Assembly: GCA_036417435.1 (NCBI GenBank)
Contig: CM070907.1
Span: 60,000,001 to 60,064,000, forward strand
Origin: Inia geoffrensis
Taxonomy: Eukaryota; Chordata; Mammalia; Artiodactyla; Iniidae
Direction: 5' to 3'
Length of the DNA: 64,000 nt
The notes under the pieces are model-generated. The model saw only the letters and a program-made list of their open reading frames with translations. It searched no databases and had not been told where the DNA came from. A program made the position numbers and the translations under genes. Below are positions 1 through 11,335 of the stretch, piece after piece. Within the stretch, counting starts at the first letter, position 1; each line of letters opens with the position of its first letter.

Positions 1-1155
1 TGAGATATTATCCAATGTGTGCAAGTATCTATATGACTAGCATCTAGTTGGAACTGATTTATGCTTTATTCCTTATCCCTTCAAAACTCAAGTTGTTCAA
101 CAAAATGAAATTTTTAACAACGTACCTTCCTGATAATTCCTAGAGAGAAAGCGAGAGACCTGGAACATGATACTTATCCTCTCCCGATCCCTGCTTAATA
201 TCTTTTGCATCTGGGAAGACGTATGTTCCTGTCATTACCTGTATCTTATTATCCAAACTCATTCTTTGAAACATCTTTGTGTTTATCTACCAGGAGAATT
301 CCTTAACGTGTGATACATTAATTGATCCCAGTCCTGTCGTCCTAGTTTTCATTTCTCAGTCATTCTGCTGTTTTCTTTGAAAGAGTTCAAGAACAGGAAA
401 AAAAGTATTCCTCCTCAATCTGATTTTGTCATGAAACAAAGTTCCTTGCAAAATTCTAACTTGCCTAGGAAGATGATTTGACTTAGGAAAAGGAACCAAA
501 CTGGCTTTCTTTCTGCCCAGTCCTTAGATCTTAAGCAGCCCCCCAACCCTGTGCCAGGCATTCAAAACAGGCACCACATCACAGGCTCACTTGTGAGCCA
601 GTTCATCAGTTTGTTCTAGTCCCTTCAGCCTGTTCTCTTTCTCCAACTTTGGGTTTGTTTGCCTTCCTTACACTCAGCACTATTTCCCCCACTACATACA
701 GCCTTGCTTTCCTCTTGCGCACATTTCATATTCTGCCTTGAATGGCAGTAGGGACCAACTATTTTAGTGCATTTGCATGGGACAATTCAACTGAAGCAGG
801 AAAAATAATGTTGAACTTATGTAAAGTGAAACATTATGGAACTGAATCTCTTGGAGATCCTTGCCCATGACACCTAGTTTCAGACCTCAATTATTTCATT
901 TATGCTCCTCTCTCAATTTGGAATGCCCCTGCTTTGTTTTTCTTTACCTAACCAAGCCTATTCATCATTGAAGATTAGAATGAGGTGTAACATCTTCTAC
1001 AAAACTTTCCCAAAATTTCCCTACCCCTACAGACTGTATCAGGTATCCCACCTTTATACTTCATTAACATCTTGTGCATATTTATATTATGGGATGCAAC
1101 ATAATTCATTGTAATTATACTTTCATACTGCTAACATAATCATTATCACATTTCT
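1..1155. other. Unrecognised single-copy-like DNA
   Basis: AT-rich sequence with no recognisable repeat, exon or RNA gene. The only open frame (902-1114, 70 codons) has no family resemblance and no codon signal, so I treat it as chance. Confidence 0.4.
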
Positions 1156-1157
1156 TA

Positions 1158-1262
1158 CACTAGATTGTGAACTCATTCAAGACAGACACTCGTTCTTTTT
1201 CATAGCCATATCATTTCTATCACATTACCCAGCACAAAGCAAATACTCAATTTATCAAACTT
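1158..1262 (+). repeat. L2 LINE 3' end fragment
   Basis: The order matches the L2 3' tail: a segment like 'actagattgtgaactcattc', then a 'cccagcacaaagcaaatactc' segment resembling the usual 'agcacagtgcctggcacatag..ctcaataaa' ending. It is diverged, as expected of an ancient mammalian L2. Confidence 0.5.
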
Positions 1263-1407
1263 GACTCAACTCTAATAAAAGGTCAATATGGAGAATTGGG
1301 GCAGCAGGAAGAAAAAGGTCCACAAATGTACCAAATGGAAACAAAGATTTCCAAATCATGCAAAAACCTCCTTCTTGATTGAAAAGTAGAATTAAGAGAA
1401 TGCTTAA

Positions 1408-1530
1408 CAAGTCTCATTTTCTTCATCTGTAAAATAGGCATAGTGATAAATATCCTATACCCAGTTAATGAGATTAAATGAAACATAATAAAGCAGAGTA
1501 CTTGGCACAGAGTAGGTGCTTTATAGTAGA
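1408..1530 (+). repeat. MIR SINE fragment
   Basis: It contains the MIR core and 3' part in order: 'ttcttcatctgtaaaatag', then 'gagattaaatga', then 'cttggcacagagtaggtgct'. Ancient tRNA-derived SINE, sense strand. Confidence 0.75.
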
Positions 1531-1654
1531 AAATAATTGTGAACTGTTGTTCTAGCTAGAATTTCTCCTGTAATTTTTATTAACACTGAAAAAAAAGATG
1601 TGGGAAAAAAAGTTGATATTGTTAAACATGTAAAAGCTTTATTAGACCATTTTA

Positions 1655-2125
1655 TTTCCTTTTTCTGGCTTTATTGAGATATAATTGAGGTATAACATTA
1701 TATAAATTTAAGATGCACATGATGATTTGATACATGTCTATATTGCAAAATGATTACCACACTAAAGTTACTTAAGACCTCCATTACTTCACATAGTTAC
1801 CAATTTTTGGTGTGTGTGTGGTGAGAACACTAAAGATCTACTCTCTTCTTATGGCTGAATAATATTCTATTGTGTGTATTTGTGTGTGTGTGTGTGTGTG
1901 TGTGTGTCACATTTTCTTTATCCATTCATCCATCAATAGACACAGGTTGTTTCCAACTCTTGACTATTGTGAATAATCCTGCAATGAACATGGGTGTGCA
2001 GGTATCTCTTCAAGATCCTGATTTCATGTCCTTTGGATATCTACCCAGAAGTGGAATTGCTAGATCATATGGAAGTTCTATTTTTAGCTTCTGAGAAACC
2101 CCCATGCTGTTTGAAAGTCGATATT
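1655..2125 (-). mobile_element. Old L1 3' fragment, antisense
   Basis: Read on the minus strand this is the C-terminal coding end of an L1 ORF2 (around 1925-2100, the region just after the Cys motif) followed by L1M-type 3' UTR (1660-1800, 'ttattgagatataattgagg' on the plus strand). It is non-coding debris, interrupted by a TG microsatellite. Confidence 0.7.
1871..1907. repeat. (TG)n microsatellite
   Basis: A TG dinucleotide run with one interruption near 1878, inside the antisense L1 fragment. Likely length-polymorphic. Confidence 0.9.
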
Positions 2126-2419
2126 TCTTGACCACTAATTTAATTAACATTTTGATCACCTATTTTGTGTCAACCATTTCTATGCATGAAACTATTACCC
2201 AAATCCCATGGTCTAATCTATATCACTTCTGTGAATTCCTACCCTGAGCTCCAGAAACATTCATTTATTTCCTTCTGGTTATCTAAAGGTAACTTAAGCC
2301 CATGACCAAAATATTTTCCTTCTCTAGTAGTTATCTCAGTAGTAACATCAATAAATCACCTAAACCCAAACTCTTCCTCCTCACGTATATCCTTTGTGTC
2401 CAATTATACCTCAGATCTT

Positions 2420-2885
2420 AGCTTTTTAATATTAACTCCAACAAATAATAAATTCTTGTGCAAAGAACTATTCTAGGCATTAAGTCTACAGCAGTGGTCA
2501 AAATAAACAAATCTTATTCTAATGGGTTTTACCTTCTGGAATCTAGATACTGTCAGGGAGATGAATGGCAATGAAGAAAAATAAATTAAGGTTAAAGGAT
2601 GGAGAAAACTAGAGAAAGTTGCTGTTTTAGCAAAGTGGCCAGAAAAGGGCCCTCTGATAAAATAGCATTTGAGCAGAGACCTAAATAAATTGAGACTGAA
2701 AGTCACCATGGCTAGAGCTAGTGGGTTAAAGGGGAATGACATGCAATGAAATCAGAGAGTTAATGGGGAGCTAGAATATGGAAGCCTTATGAACCAGTGT
2801 AAAGACTCAGGAGCTTTTGTGAAGTTGTTGGCAAGGAGTATCCTGAACTGACTTAAATTTTAGAAGAATCACTCCTGTTCTAACC
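2420..2885 (+). repeat. Ancient dispersed mammalian repeat (family name not assigned)
   Basis: It contains a chain of phrases that recur in mammalian genomes: 'tattctaggcattaag', 'gagcagagacctaaat', 'aagaatcactcctgttc'. The same family appears in this window at 21215-21350, 27990-29330, 61905-62330 and 62840-63290, so its repeat nature is supported internally. I do not recall its database name with certainty. Confidence 0.55.
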
Positions 2886-2889
2886 TCTT

Positions 2890-3655
2890 TGTTAACTTCT
2901 ATATGAAATATCCAACCTGAGAGTTAGCATCTTCACTTGAATATCTAATGGGAATAATACACTTAACTCTTGATTTCCTATACTCTAAACTGTTTCCTCC
3001 CTCATTATTTTCTATTTCATTTAAAAGCATTCAGTTGCTCAACACTCAACACAGAGGTCATCCTTAATCCCTATATTTTTCTCCCCGCTGCCCCCAGTAT
3101 CAGCAAATCCTGTTACCTCCAAAATAAATCACAAATCTGAACATCTCTACTGCTCCCCTAGGTTAAAAGCCACCATGACTTCTTGGCAAAACTACTGCCC
3201 TTACTAATACAACCTCTTGTCTTATCTCCCTGCTCTCTTGTCCATTTACAATTCATTCTCCACACAAGAAGACTGACCTTTATAAAATGTATATCATATC
3301 ACGTCATTTCCTCGCTTAGAACAGTCTGGTGAGGTTTTTTGTTGAACTTAAAATAAAACATGAACTCCTTCTCTTAGACTAACAAGGTCCTATATGACCT
3401 AATTTCAAAAACACCTCCGTCTCTGCACCAACCTCACTGGCTTTTTTCTATTCCTTGAACATAACAAGCTCCCACCTTGGGGCATTTCACTTGCTGTTCT
3501 GTTTGTCAGAATACTCCACCCCCAGTTTTTGGTGTGGCTGACTTCCTCATACCAGTCAGGTCAACCTACACACATTCTCCTCAGAGAAGTTTTTTCCAAT
3601 CACTTAATCTAAAGTAACTGCCTATTATTGCACTCAGTTGCACTGTCCTCACATA
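2890..3655 (+). repeat. L2 LINE 3' region
   Basis: It has the L2 3' block order: 'cacgtcatttcctcgctta', 'aaggtcctatatgaccta', 'gcatttcacttgctgttct', then 'ctcctcagagaagttttttcc'. Diverged and non-coding. Confidence 0.75.
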
Positions 3656-3664
3656 ACATACCTA

Positions 3665-4117
3665 TGATAGACTGAAAAGTGGTACCATAAAGATGTCCAC
3701 ATCCTAATCCCAAACCTGTAAATATGTTTTCTTATAGGGTAAAAGAGACTTTGAAGATATTATTAAATTAGAGATCTTGAGATGGGAAGATTATCCTGTT
3801 TAATCTGGGTGGGCCCAATATAATCATACAGGTCCTTAGAAGAGAATAGTAGAAGGATAGAAGTTAAAGGGAGAGACTGGAAGATGCTATGCTGCTAAAT
3901 TTGAAGATGGAGGATGGGGCCATGAGCCAAAGAATACAGGTGGTCTCTGGAAGCCAGAAAAGAAAAGGAAAATAATATCCCCTAGAGCCTCCAGAAGAAA
4001 TGTAGCCCAGCTAACACTCTGATTAGAGGATTTCCAACATTCAGAACGGTAAGATAATAAATTCGTGTGCTTGTACGCCACTAAGTTTGTACAGAAGTGG
4101 CAATAAGAAACAACACA
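3665..4117 (+). mobile_element. MaLR (MLT1-class) LTR
   Basis: It starts with TG and ends with CA. Inside it has 'atgtccacatcctaatccc', 'gggtgggcccaatataatca', 'cccctagagcctccagaag' and near the end 'aagataataaattcgtgtgc' with an AATAAA signal. These are hallmarks of an old ERVL-MaLR LTR in sense orientation. It is directly followed by MaLR-type internal sequence, so it is the 5' LTR of a decayed provirus-like element. Confidence 0.75.
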
Positions 4118-5236
4118 GATTTTGGTAGCTGAAAATAGTGTGCTGCTATAACAAATACCTAACAATTCGGTAGCAGCTTTGGAATTGAGCAATGGGCAGA
4201 TGGTGGAAGAATTTTGAGGAGCATGACAGTATAAGCCTAAATTGCCTTGAACAGACTCTTGGTAGAAATACAGATTTTAAAGACTACGCTAGTGAGGACT
4301 CAGAAGGAAATGAGGATAGAATATAAAACCTGTACAGTCTTACAGAATAACTAAGTAGTCATAAATAAACTGTTGGTAGAAATATGAACATTAAAGAAGA
4401 TACTGCTAAGGACCCAGAAGGAAATCAGGAACATGGTATTGGAAACTGGAGGAATGGGATCCTTGTTACAAATTGGCAAAAAAAAAAAAAAAAAAAAAAA
4501 TAGCAGAATTATGTCCTCCAGTTATGTGGAAAGCAGAACTTATAAGCAACCAAACTGATATTTAGCTGAGGAGATTTCTAAGCAAAGTGGTGAAGGTGCA
4601 GCAAGAAGTTGCGGCCTGGTTTCTTGCTGCCCAAAGTAAAAGATATAAACTGAGAGAAAGAGTGCTGAACAAAAAGAACCAGCTCCTGATGATTTGCAAA
4701 ATTCTCAGCCTGTTCAGGAGATGCCAAAACCAGTAGATTCATTGTCAGGGAAACATGCTCTGGGAGAAAAACAAGGATGTGTCTGGACATTTTGGTAGTG
4801 CCTTGGAAGGCTCAAAGGTCAGAGTATTCAATCACACAGAGGGCTCCTTAAAGAGGTTAGGCATGTGACTCCTGGATCTCTTCAGTATCTATTAAGAAGC
4901 TATGAAAAAATATAGGACTATTCAGGAAATACTTATGGTGGAGACTCTTGTCTAATGAAGTGAATCCCTGAGGCATACATGAGAGACCTGCAAGGCTTTT
5001 GAGAGTATTATACCAGCAGAAGTACTACCACCTTAGACTAAACAGAAAGAGAAGAATGAAATAAAAGAAGGTTGTTAGCCTCCCAAAATTCTACAGGCAT
5101 GAAGCAAGCTGATGAAACTATTCAAGTGTAAACATTTGCTACCCTTTGTGAAAAAAGAAGGATTGCTTAGAGGGCAGAGCCACCAGCCCAGAGGGCAAAA
5201 CTGACAAGTCCAGAGAGTAGAGCTATGGGCCAAGAG
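4118..5236 (+). mobile_element. MaLR internal region (non-coding)
   Basis: It follows the LTR directly and shows MaLR-internal phrases such as 'gtgctgctataacaaatacc' and 'ggtagcagctttggaattg', then a twice-repeated motif of the form 'ctgttggtagaaatatgaac' (near 4257 and 4370). MaLR internals carry no complete viral genes and I see no open frame of note. A run of about 22 A residues lies at 4479-4500. Confidence 0.6.
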
Positions 5237-5277
5237 TTTGTGGTAATTTATTACAGCAGCAACAGTAATCTAATACC
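5237..5277 (+). mobile_element. Remnant of a 3' MaLR LTR
   Basis: 'tttgtggtaatttattacag' followed by 'cagcaacagtaatctaatac' matches the terminal 40 bp of this LTR class. Most of the 3' LTR is deleted. Confidence 0.5.
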
Positions 5278-5284
5278 AAATCAA

Positions 5285-5456
5285 GAACTGAAATTATTCA
5301 TTCATTTGTTTAGTGCCAGATTCCTTCTTCTAGAAAGTATGTTCCATGAGAATCAAAGACCTTGCTTGTCTTGTTCATCGTTATATCTCCAGCACCTAGA
5401 ACAATAATCAATATACTGTATACACTCAATAATATTTGTCAAATAAATGAATTATA
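5285..5456 (+). repeat. L2 LINE 3' end
   Basis: The classic L2 tail order is visible: 'agaaagtatgttccatgag', 'cttgtcttgttcatcgtt', 'atatctccagcacctagaac', then 'caaataaatgaatta'. Confidence 0.75.
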
Positions 5457-5459
5457 TAT

Positions 5460-6685
5460 TAATGAGCAAGATGTATATTAATAGTATAACTATATAAAAG
5501 GATAACATAGCCTAAAGTTCCATGCAATTCCCAGATCTAATTCTACACCTCTCTTCATCTCTATAAAGTATAGAAAAACGTACCACCAATATAGAAATAC
5601 ATATGAAACTATTGTAAATAATTTATTTTAGGAGAAGTAAGTCATGCTCAGGTGTTAATATTTAACCATGATAAAGGACAAGTTTATTTGTGCTTTACCT
5701 CACAGTGACCTGACACAGCAGTGTGTCACAAAACCAAATTTTAATGACCTTACATCTAGGATGTTGTCAAAACTCATGGGCTTTCTGTAATCATTAACCA
5801 TCTTTGAACCACTTCTCCCAACAGAAATAAAACGGTATTTGGCAGAACTCTTTGGGTTTGCTCAAAAATTCTGAGGCCATTTACTATTGAGCGGCTGCCT
5901 TCCTTGCAGACTTTATGTGTCCCATTGTAAGGAACTCGGAGATAATGTGGAAGTTGGATCATTTTAAAACCGTGCATAACTTCCACACAATGCAATTAAA
6001 ATGGGGTTTCCTAAGCCCAATTTGATTTTCCAAACCCAGTAGCTTCATCTGTGGACCATTGTTGAAATCTGCTGATACCGTTTGTGCATTTAAATCATAC
6101 GAGCTGATGCCAAAATCAGGCCCAAGAGCCACGTATATTTTCCATAAATTTTGTTCATATAAATGGGCTCAAAGTACACCTGAGACAAGGCTAGAGTCTC
6201 GAATGGCACTTTTACCCCTTCATTTGGTTGTGAAAAGTAACCTAACTGAATAACCTAGAATTAATTTATGGCATGCATGGGAGAATTTACTAAGTATGTT
6301 AAGAAAAGCCGAATTTTAATAAGGAACTGATTTTGATTTCTGACTTATTTTAGATCACTGAGATTGCTTTAACAGAAACAGAAAAAAATGAATAGAAATA
6401 AGCATGAGTAGGTATTTAGAAAGGTTATTTACTAGCATTCTTAAGTACTTTCATACTAATTCTTGTGGTTCTTGCTTCTACTCTTTAAAAAGTGCTGCAT
6501 GCCTATCAAGTGTCTTGGATTTAGCAACTCCTGATTTAAACTCAACAAGGCAAGACATTCTTTATCCTCTGTCTCTCAATGGCATCTCTATATCCAGCAA
6601 CAAATCCTCATTAAAAACCCAATGGAAAGAAAGAGGAATCCATCTCAGCCATATGTCTAAATTACAGGCAAGACTATGATGGCTC
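5460..6685. other. Unrecognised single-copy stretch, possible conserved non-coding DNA
   Basis: No repeat family recognised over 1.2 kb. The part from about 5640 to 6260 is compositionally balanced and free of simple repeats. Open frames (5774-5995 minus, 6059-6253 plus, 6404-6679 plus) do not resemble known proteins, and no splice or poly(A) context supports an exon or processed pseudogene. Confidence 0.35.
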
Positions 6686-6686
6686 C

Positions 6687-7197
6687 TGTATTAGCTGTCT
6701 ATGTCTATGTGACAAATTACCCCAAAATTTAAAACAATAAACATTTATTATCTCATTTCTGCTGTGGTTCAGGGATCCAGATGTGGCTTAAATAAGTGAC
6801 TCTGTGTTTCTCATAAGACTGCAATCAACTTGTTCACCACAAGGCCTATCTGGAGTGAGCACAAGCTCACTCATATTGGTAGGTATAAGGTCCTCGGTGG
6901 CTGTTGACTGGAGACATCAATTCTGCCCCAAAAACCTCTCCATTAGACAGCTCACAACACAGAAGCTGGCTTCCCTCAGAGTAAACATGCAAGAGAAATA
7001 GAGAAGACACCCGAGATGGAAACCATAATTTTTTGTAACTTAATATCTGAGGTGGCATCCTATCACTTTCACATTATTCTACTTGTTAGAAGTGAATCAC
7101 TAGATCCAGCCCACACTCAAAGGGAGAATATTACACAGGTCATGAATAATAAGAGGCAGAAATCATTGGAGAACACTGTAGAGACAGCCTACCACAC
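6687..7197 (-). mobile_element. LTR-type repeat, probably MaLR, antisense
   Basis: The plus strand begins 'tgtattagctgtctatg' and ends near 'cctaccacaca' (TG..CA). On the minus strand an AATAAA (6736-6741 region) sits near the 3' end, so the element is antisense. A shorter fragment of the same family lies at 59768-59935. I am sure of the repeat, less of the exact family. Confidence 0.6.
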
Positions 7198-7228
7198 ATT
7201 CCTACTCAGAGATTTGAGACTGTCATAT

Positions 7229-7752
7229 TGTGATGGTTAATTTTATGTGTCAACTTGATTAGGGTACAGTGACCAGTTGTCAAACACTAGTCTAGATGCT
7301 GCTGTAAAGGTACTTTTAAAATGTGATTAACATTTACAATCTGTTGACTTTAAGTAAAGCAGATTATCCTCCATAAGGTAGGTGGGCCTCATCCAATCTG
7401 TTGAAGGCCTTGACAGCAGAGATTGAGGAAAAAAGGAATTCTTCTAACAGAGTGAAAAGGAATTCAGGAATTCTGCCTGAGTCTCCAGCTTTCAGACTCG
7501 AGACTGTAGTATCAACTCTCTCCTGAATCATCAACTTGTTGCTTGCCCTACGGATTTCAGACTTACCAGCATCCACAATCGTGTCACCCAACTTATTAAA
7601 AATATATTCCTCTTTCTCTCCCTCTCCCTTTCCCCCCTAAGTAGGTACAAAGGTGATACATACATACACGCATACATACATGCATACATGCATATATATA
7701 CACATACATATATATCCTATAGGTTCTGTTTCTCTAGAGGGCAATGACTTAT
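7229..7752 (+). mobile_element. LTR-type repeat
   Basis: It begins 'tgtgatggttaattttatg' and 'gtgtcaacttgattaggg', contains 'gtgggcctcatccaatctgt' and ends around 'ggttctgtttctctagag'. All are hallmarks of a widespread mammalian LTR-like repeat. The 3' part carries a microsatellite. Family name not assigned. Confidence 0.6.
7656..7716. repeat. (CATA)n / TA-rich microsatellite
   Basis: Imperfect tetranucleotide CATA/TACA repeats merging into TA-rich sequence, within the 3' part of the LTR-like repeat. Confidence 0.85.
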
Positions 7753-7825
7753 ACATATATGTAATATAAAAATAATAATACCTGATTCAATTATCACTCA
7801 GGATTATTGTGAGGCTAAAATATAG

Positions 7826-8025
7826 TAGCATATTAAAAGAACACTGATTTTGGAGTCAGCCACACCGACCTGTGTTCAAAACCCAGCTCTCTCCCAAAAA
7901 CATAAAAGTTTTTTGGCCTTGAGCAAACTACTTAATCTTCCTGAATTTGTATACATGCCCTAAAATAAAGATAATGAGGTAATGGTTTTACACTGTAGAA
8001 TCAAAATGAAATCATGCAAGAAAAC
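7826..8025 (+). repeat. MIR SINE
   Basis: MIR landmarks in order: 'gattttggagtcagccaca', 'tgtgttcaaaacccagctct', 'gagcaaactacttaatcttc', then a decayed tail. Confidence 0.8.
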
Positions 8026-8029
8026 GGTG

Positions 8030-8825
8030 GCTTGAATATAATAGTCACTTGATCAAAAATAGTTATGAATATTTTTGTGTTACCAAATATAAACTACATA
8101 ATTATTTTTAATATGGCTATTGTTACTTCTATCCTCACAGTTTGCCATATTCAAATAGTAAAGACTCCATGTGGATAAAGGAAGTTAACACCAGTTCTCT
8201 TTTCACTGTTTAAGAGTTTCCTACCAACTGGAAACACAAAACTTAACAGCAAACAGGGCATTTACAGGTGGAAGGAATAAATCACAGTTAAAAACAGTCA
8301 ATTAATCAGCTTATTTTCCTTGAAATCAATATGTTCTCACATTTGCTAGTACGTTAATTATTGTGGCAGGGTTTTTCAAAGTTGCTTAGTAAATTTAGCC
8401 ACGTTTCAGTGCAGACGTGTGTTTGCCATAATGTTTTATATGTAAATATTGACAATATTTTTTGGGGGGCCTTTTGGCTGTGTTATGTTTCTGTTCAGTT
8501 TAATGGAGTACTTGTTCACTTTTCCCCAGTTTACACAGTGGATGTAAGCATTAACTTGTAAGTCATGACATGGTGTGATAAAAACCATAGACCGGGCAGA
8601 GAAGTGAGACTGTGAAAAGTTCTTCACTTAGTCTATTTAATAGGGGTGAACATCCTACTTGGAGAAGGTATTTATGATCCTGCCTTAATTGAGCATAGGC
8701 TCCAAGTCTTCTTTTTGGTGTCTGTTGTTCATTAATATACATGGCCCATTAAAAACTGTCCTCAGCATTTCTGGTAGTTTACATGCATGGAAGATCAATG
8801 CAGTATTGCATGGTGCAAATTGCAG
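8030..8825. other. Unrecognised single-copy stretch
   Basis: No repeat family recognised. Two overlapping small frames (8361-8561 plus, 8436-8627 minus) lack any domain resemblance. Composition is ordinary. Could include conserved non-coding sequence, which cannot be judged without alignment. Confidence 0.35.
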
Positions 8826-8965
8826 TGTGCTGAGACTCAAACAAGGATTGTAATGATTTTCTGCTTGTAATCATTTGATTTTGAAGAAGTCATTTAACCT
8901 CTCTGAGTCTTAGTCTTATCTATAGAGTGACTCAGTCAGAATACCATCCTTCTTTGAGCCTACCT
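8826..8965 (+). repeat. MIR-like fragment
   Basis: 'gaagaagtcatttaacctct' and 'ctgagtcttagtcttatct' match the MIR core; the flanks are too diverged to set the ends precisely. Confidence 0.55.
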
Positions 8966-9350
8966 AAGGGTAATATAAAATGTCAAACTCTTCCCTTGGG
9001 GAAAAAATAGGTCATATTATGTTCCAAAACAAATTATACAACTCCTTCATTTATCTGTAAGTCATTGATGACTATAAGTTGAACAATGAATGGCTAATTT
9101 CTTTTAACAACTCTCAAGTTGTACTCTTGCAAACCTCCAAGGAAATAAAAAGCTAGCCAGTTAAATGTAAATCTAAAGGATGAATCAGGAAAAGGCCAGG
9201 GCCAAATAAATTGCCAAGTAATACAATTTAATCAAAAAGTATATATTTCTCAAAAATTATTTTATTATGATCGCTAATAGTTGGTTCATCTCAAGACTAA
9301 AGTAATTTCCATCAGGTCTCTTCATTTGCCCTCCCATCTCCCCTTATGGT
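8966..9350. other. Unrecognised AT-rich DNA
   Basis: No repeat or gene recognised. Confidence 0.35.
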
Positions 9351-9354
9351 AGTG

Positions 9355-9600
9355 AGGTTTTTGTTTGTTTTTTTCCAGTGAGGTATAGTTGATATACAGT
9401 ATTATATATGTTTCAGGTGTACAACATAGTGATTCACAATTTTTAAAGGCTATAATCCATTTACTGTTATTATAAATATTGGCTATATTCCCTGTGCTGT
9501 AGAATATATTCCTTGTAGTTTATTTATTTTATACATAGTAGTCTGTATCTCTTAATCCCAGACCCCTATATTGCACCTACCCCCTTTCCTCTCCCCACTG
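9355..9600 (-). mobile_element. L1 3' UTR fragment, antisense
   Basis: The plus strand reads 'gttgatatacagtattatat', 'gtttcaggtgtacaacatag', 'ccctgtgctgtagaatatat' and 'cccctttcctctccccactg'. This is the reverse complement of the cetartiodactyl L1 3' UTR, also seen sense at about 57960-58260. Confidence 0.75.
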
Positions 9601-10204
9601 GATATACGAAATGACTGGATGAAAACAAATAAGAGAAGAGAGTATTCAGTCCCAAACTCAAGAGCTGGAACTAATTGGAACTCTGTTTTGGGATTGCCTT
9701 TCTTCTCCATCATCTGTCATAGAGATGAGGGCACAGCTAGAATACAGCTGTTGCAGCAACATCAGATGTGCAGGAGACTAAGGGACCTAGCACAAGCATA
9801 CAGTCTTGAAATGCAAATCTGACAATGTGAAGCACTGGATAAAAATCTATATGAATCTATTAACAAAAATGGTATTTTGGAATGATTTCCAAAACATGTT
9901 TCTCAACAAATAACTCTAGTTTTAAGAACTAAAAGAGGATAAAATGTATTAGAATGTCTCAATCCTATTGAGCCTCTCAGGGAATCTTCTCGTTTTAGCA
10001 ATTGGACATAGTCCACAGCAGCTTAAGATAAAAGACCCTGCATCACTGGGATTTTTCCCACTTTCTTACACACTACCCCCTGATATACCATATCTGTCTT
10101 CTTTCCCTAGAGAAAGAAACCATCCTCAGTATTCTGATGCACAGCAGTCATCACGAAAAAAGAATAAAGCATCACTTGCTGGGCCACTGCAGTGTTAATG
10201 TGCA
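9601..10204. other. Unrecognised DNA
   Basis: No repeat or gene recognised; small frames at 9571-9822 and 9968-10198 are unsupported. Confidence 0.35.
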
Positions 10205-10218
10205 CCTTGAAGATTGCC

Positions 10219-10380
10219 AAAGGGAAGGAGGGAAGGAAAGGGAAGGGAAGGGGAGGAGAGTGGAGGGGAGGAGAGGAGAGAGGAGGGGAGGGGAGGGAAG
10301 GGAGGGAGGAAAGAAGGAAAAAGAGAGAGGAAGGTAGGGAGGAAGAAAGGGAAAGATGGAAGGGGGAAAAAGGAAGAAAA
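10219..10380. repeat. Polypurine (GGAA/GGGAGG)n tract
   Basis: About 160 bases almost without pyrimidines on the plus strand. G-runs of 3-4 separated by 1-2 bases at about 10284-10308 meet the pattern for an intramolecular G-quadruplex, and the purine asymmetry with near-mirror symmetry is of the kind that can form triplex DNA. All reading frames across it are artefacts of low complexity. Confidence 0.9.
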
Positions 10381-10455
10381 TGCAAGTTGTAGTTTGTGTT
10401 TCTTGACTCCCATACAGTAAGCACATCTGGGCAGTAAGCCCATAGGACCTTGAAT

Positions 10456-10491
10456 ATTCATTCTCTCTGTTTTATTCATTCTCTCTGTTTT
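10456..10491. repeat. Tandem duplication of an 18-bp unit
   Basis: 'attcattctctctgtttt' occurs twice back to back (10456-10473 and 10474-10491) without mismatch. Confidence 0.9.
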
Positions 10492-10499
10492 AGACACCA

Positions 10500-11335
10500 G
10501 ACTGTGTCACTAAGTCAGGTCAGTTCTACTGTTGGCATTCAAACTCATAAATGATGGATGACAAAACAAGAGGAGAGAGCCTTAGACGTCTCCCGGCTTA
10601 GAGGTATTCTCTAATAGAATTCACCAGAGAATCCTGATTTGGGATTGCACTTGTACAGTCATTAATAAAGTGAAACTGTTTGTTCTCTATTTGGCTCTAG
10701 GTTTTCTGGTATATACTCATTTGGCAGGAAACCAAAATGGGAGGATGTAAGAAGCATAGAATTCAGGCACCAAATCTTCATCCTGTGTCTTCAAAATATC
10801 CCTTCCTCAAACTTCCATAGTACTGTCAAGGGACATTTCTTATACCTCTTTTTTATCTTGTATTATAAATATTTATAAAAGATACTTTATGTAAATAGTA
10901 ACATTGTTTCTTGTTACTACTGGGTTTCAATGAGCCCTACAACTGGATATTGGTATTTAAAAATGAGTTGATTACAATTAAATATATTTATTTTTCCTGA
11001 ATATGCCCAATTCTCTGTGCAACTCATTTACATTATTTATAGTCAACAGTGTCTCTAGGATAGGTTATTCAACCTTGTAGGCAGAATGGTTGATGCTTCT
11101 GACTCAATCCTTTTGCTTACATTCTTCAAGATAATAGGTAAATTATTTATCTCTTAATTTTAAATGTAAAATACAAACAATAATAATTGTACCATAAATT
11201 TGTTTAATGTTTTAGAGAAGTCATTCTCAATCATCAGGCAAAAGACTAATGACTGTCTTTATCAAATTTTCAAATACTGAAAATTGAATTTTCAAATATT
11301 CAATTTATTATATTAAAGGAGAAAAAATAAAAACA
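10500..11335. other. Unrecognised AT-rich DNA
   Basis: No confident repeat or gene. Confidence 0.35.

Noticed and set aside
4118..5236. Possible retroviral gene remnants between the MaLR LTRs
   Set aside because: MaLR internal regions are non-coding and no frame of note is present.
5774..5995. Minus-strand 73-codon frame, considered as a processed pseudogene
   Set aside because: No poly(A), no target duplication and no protein family resemblance.
10107..10497. Several overlapping frames across the polypurine tract
   Set aside because: All are low-complexity E/G/R/K or S/P/L/F repeats on both strands, produced by the simple repeat.
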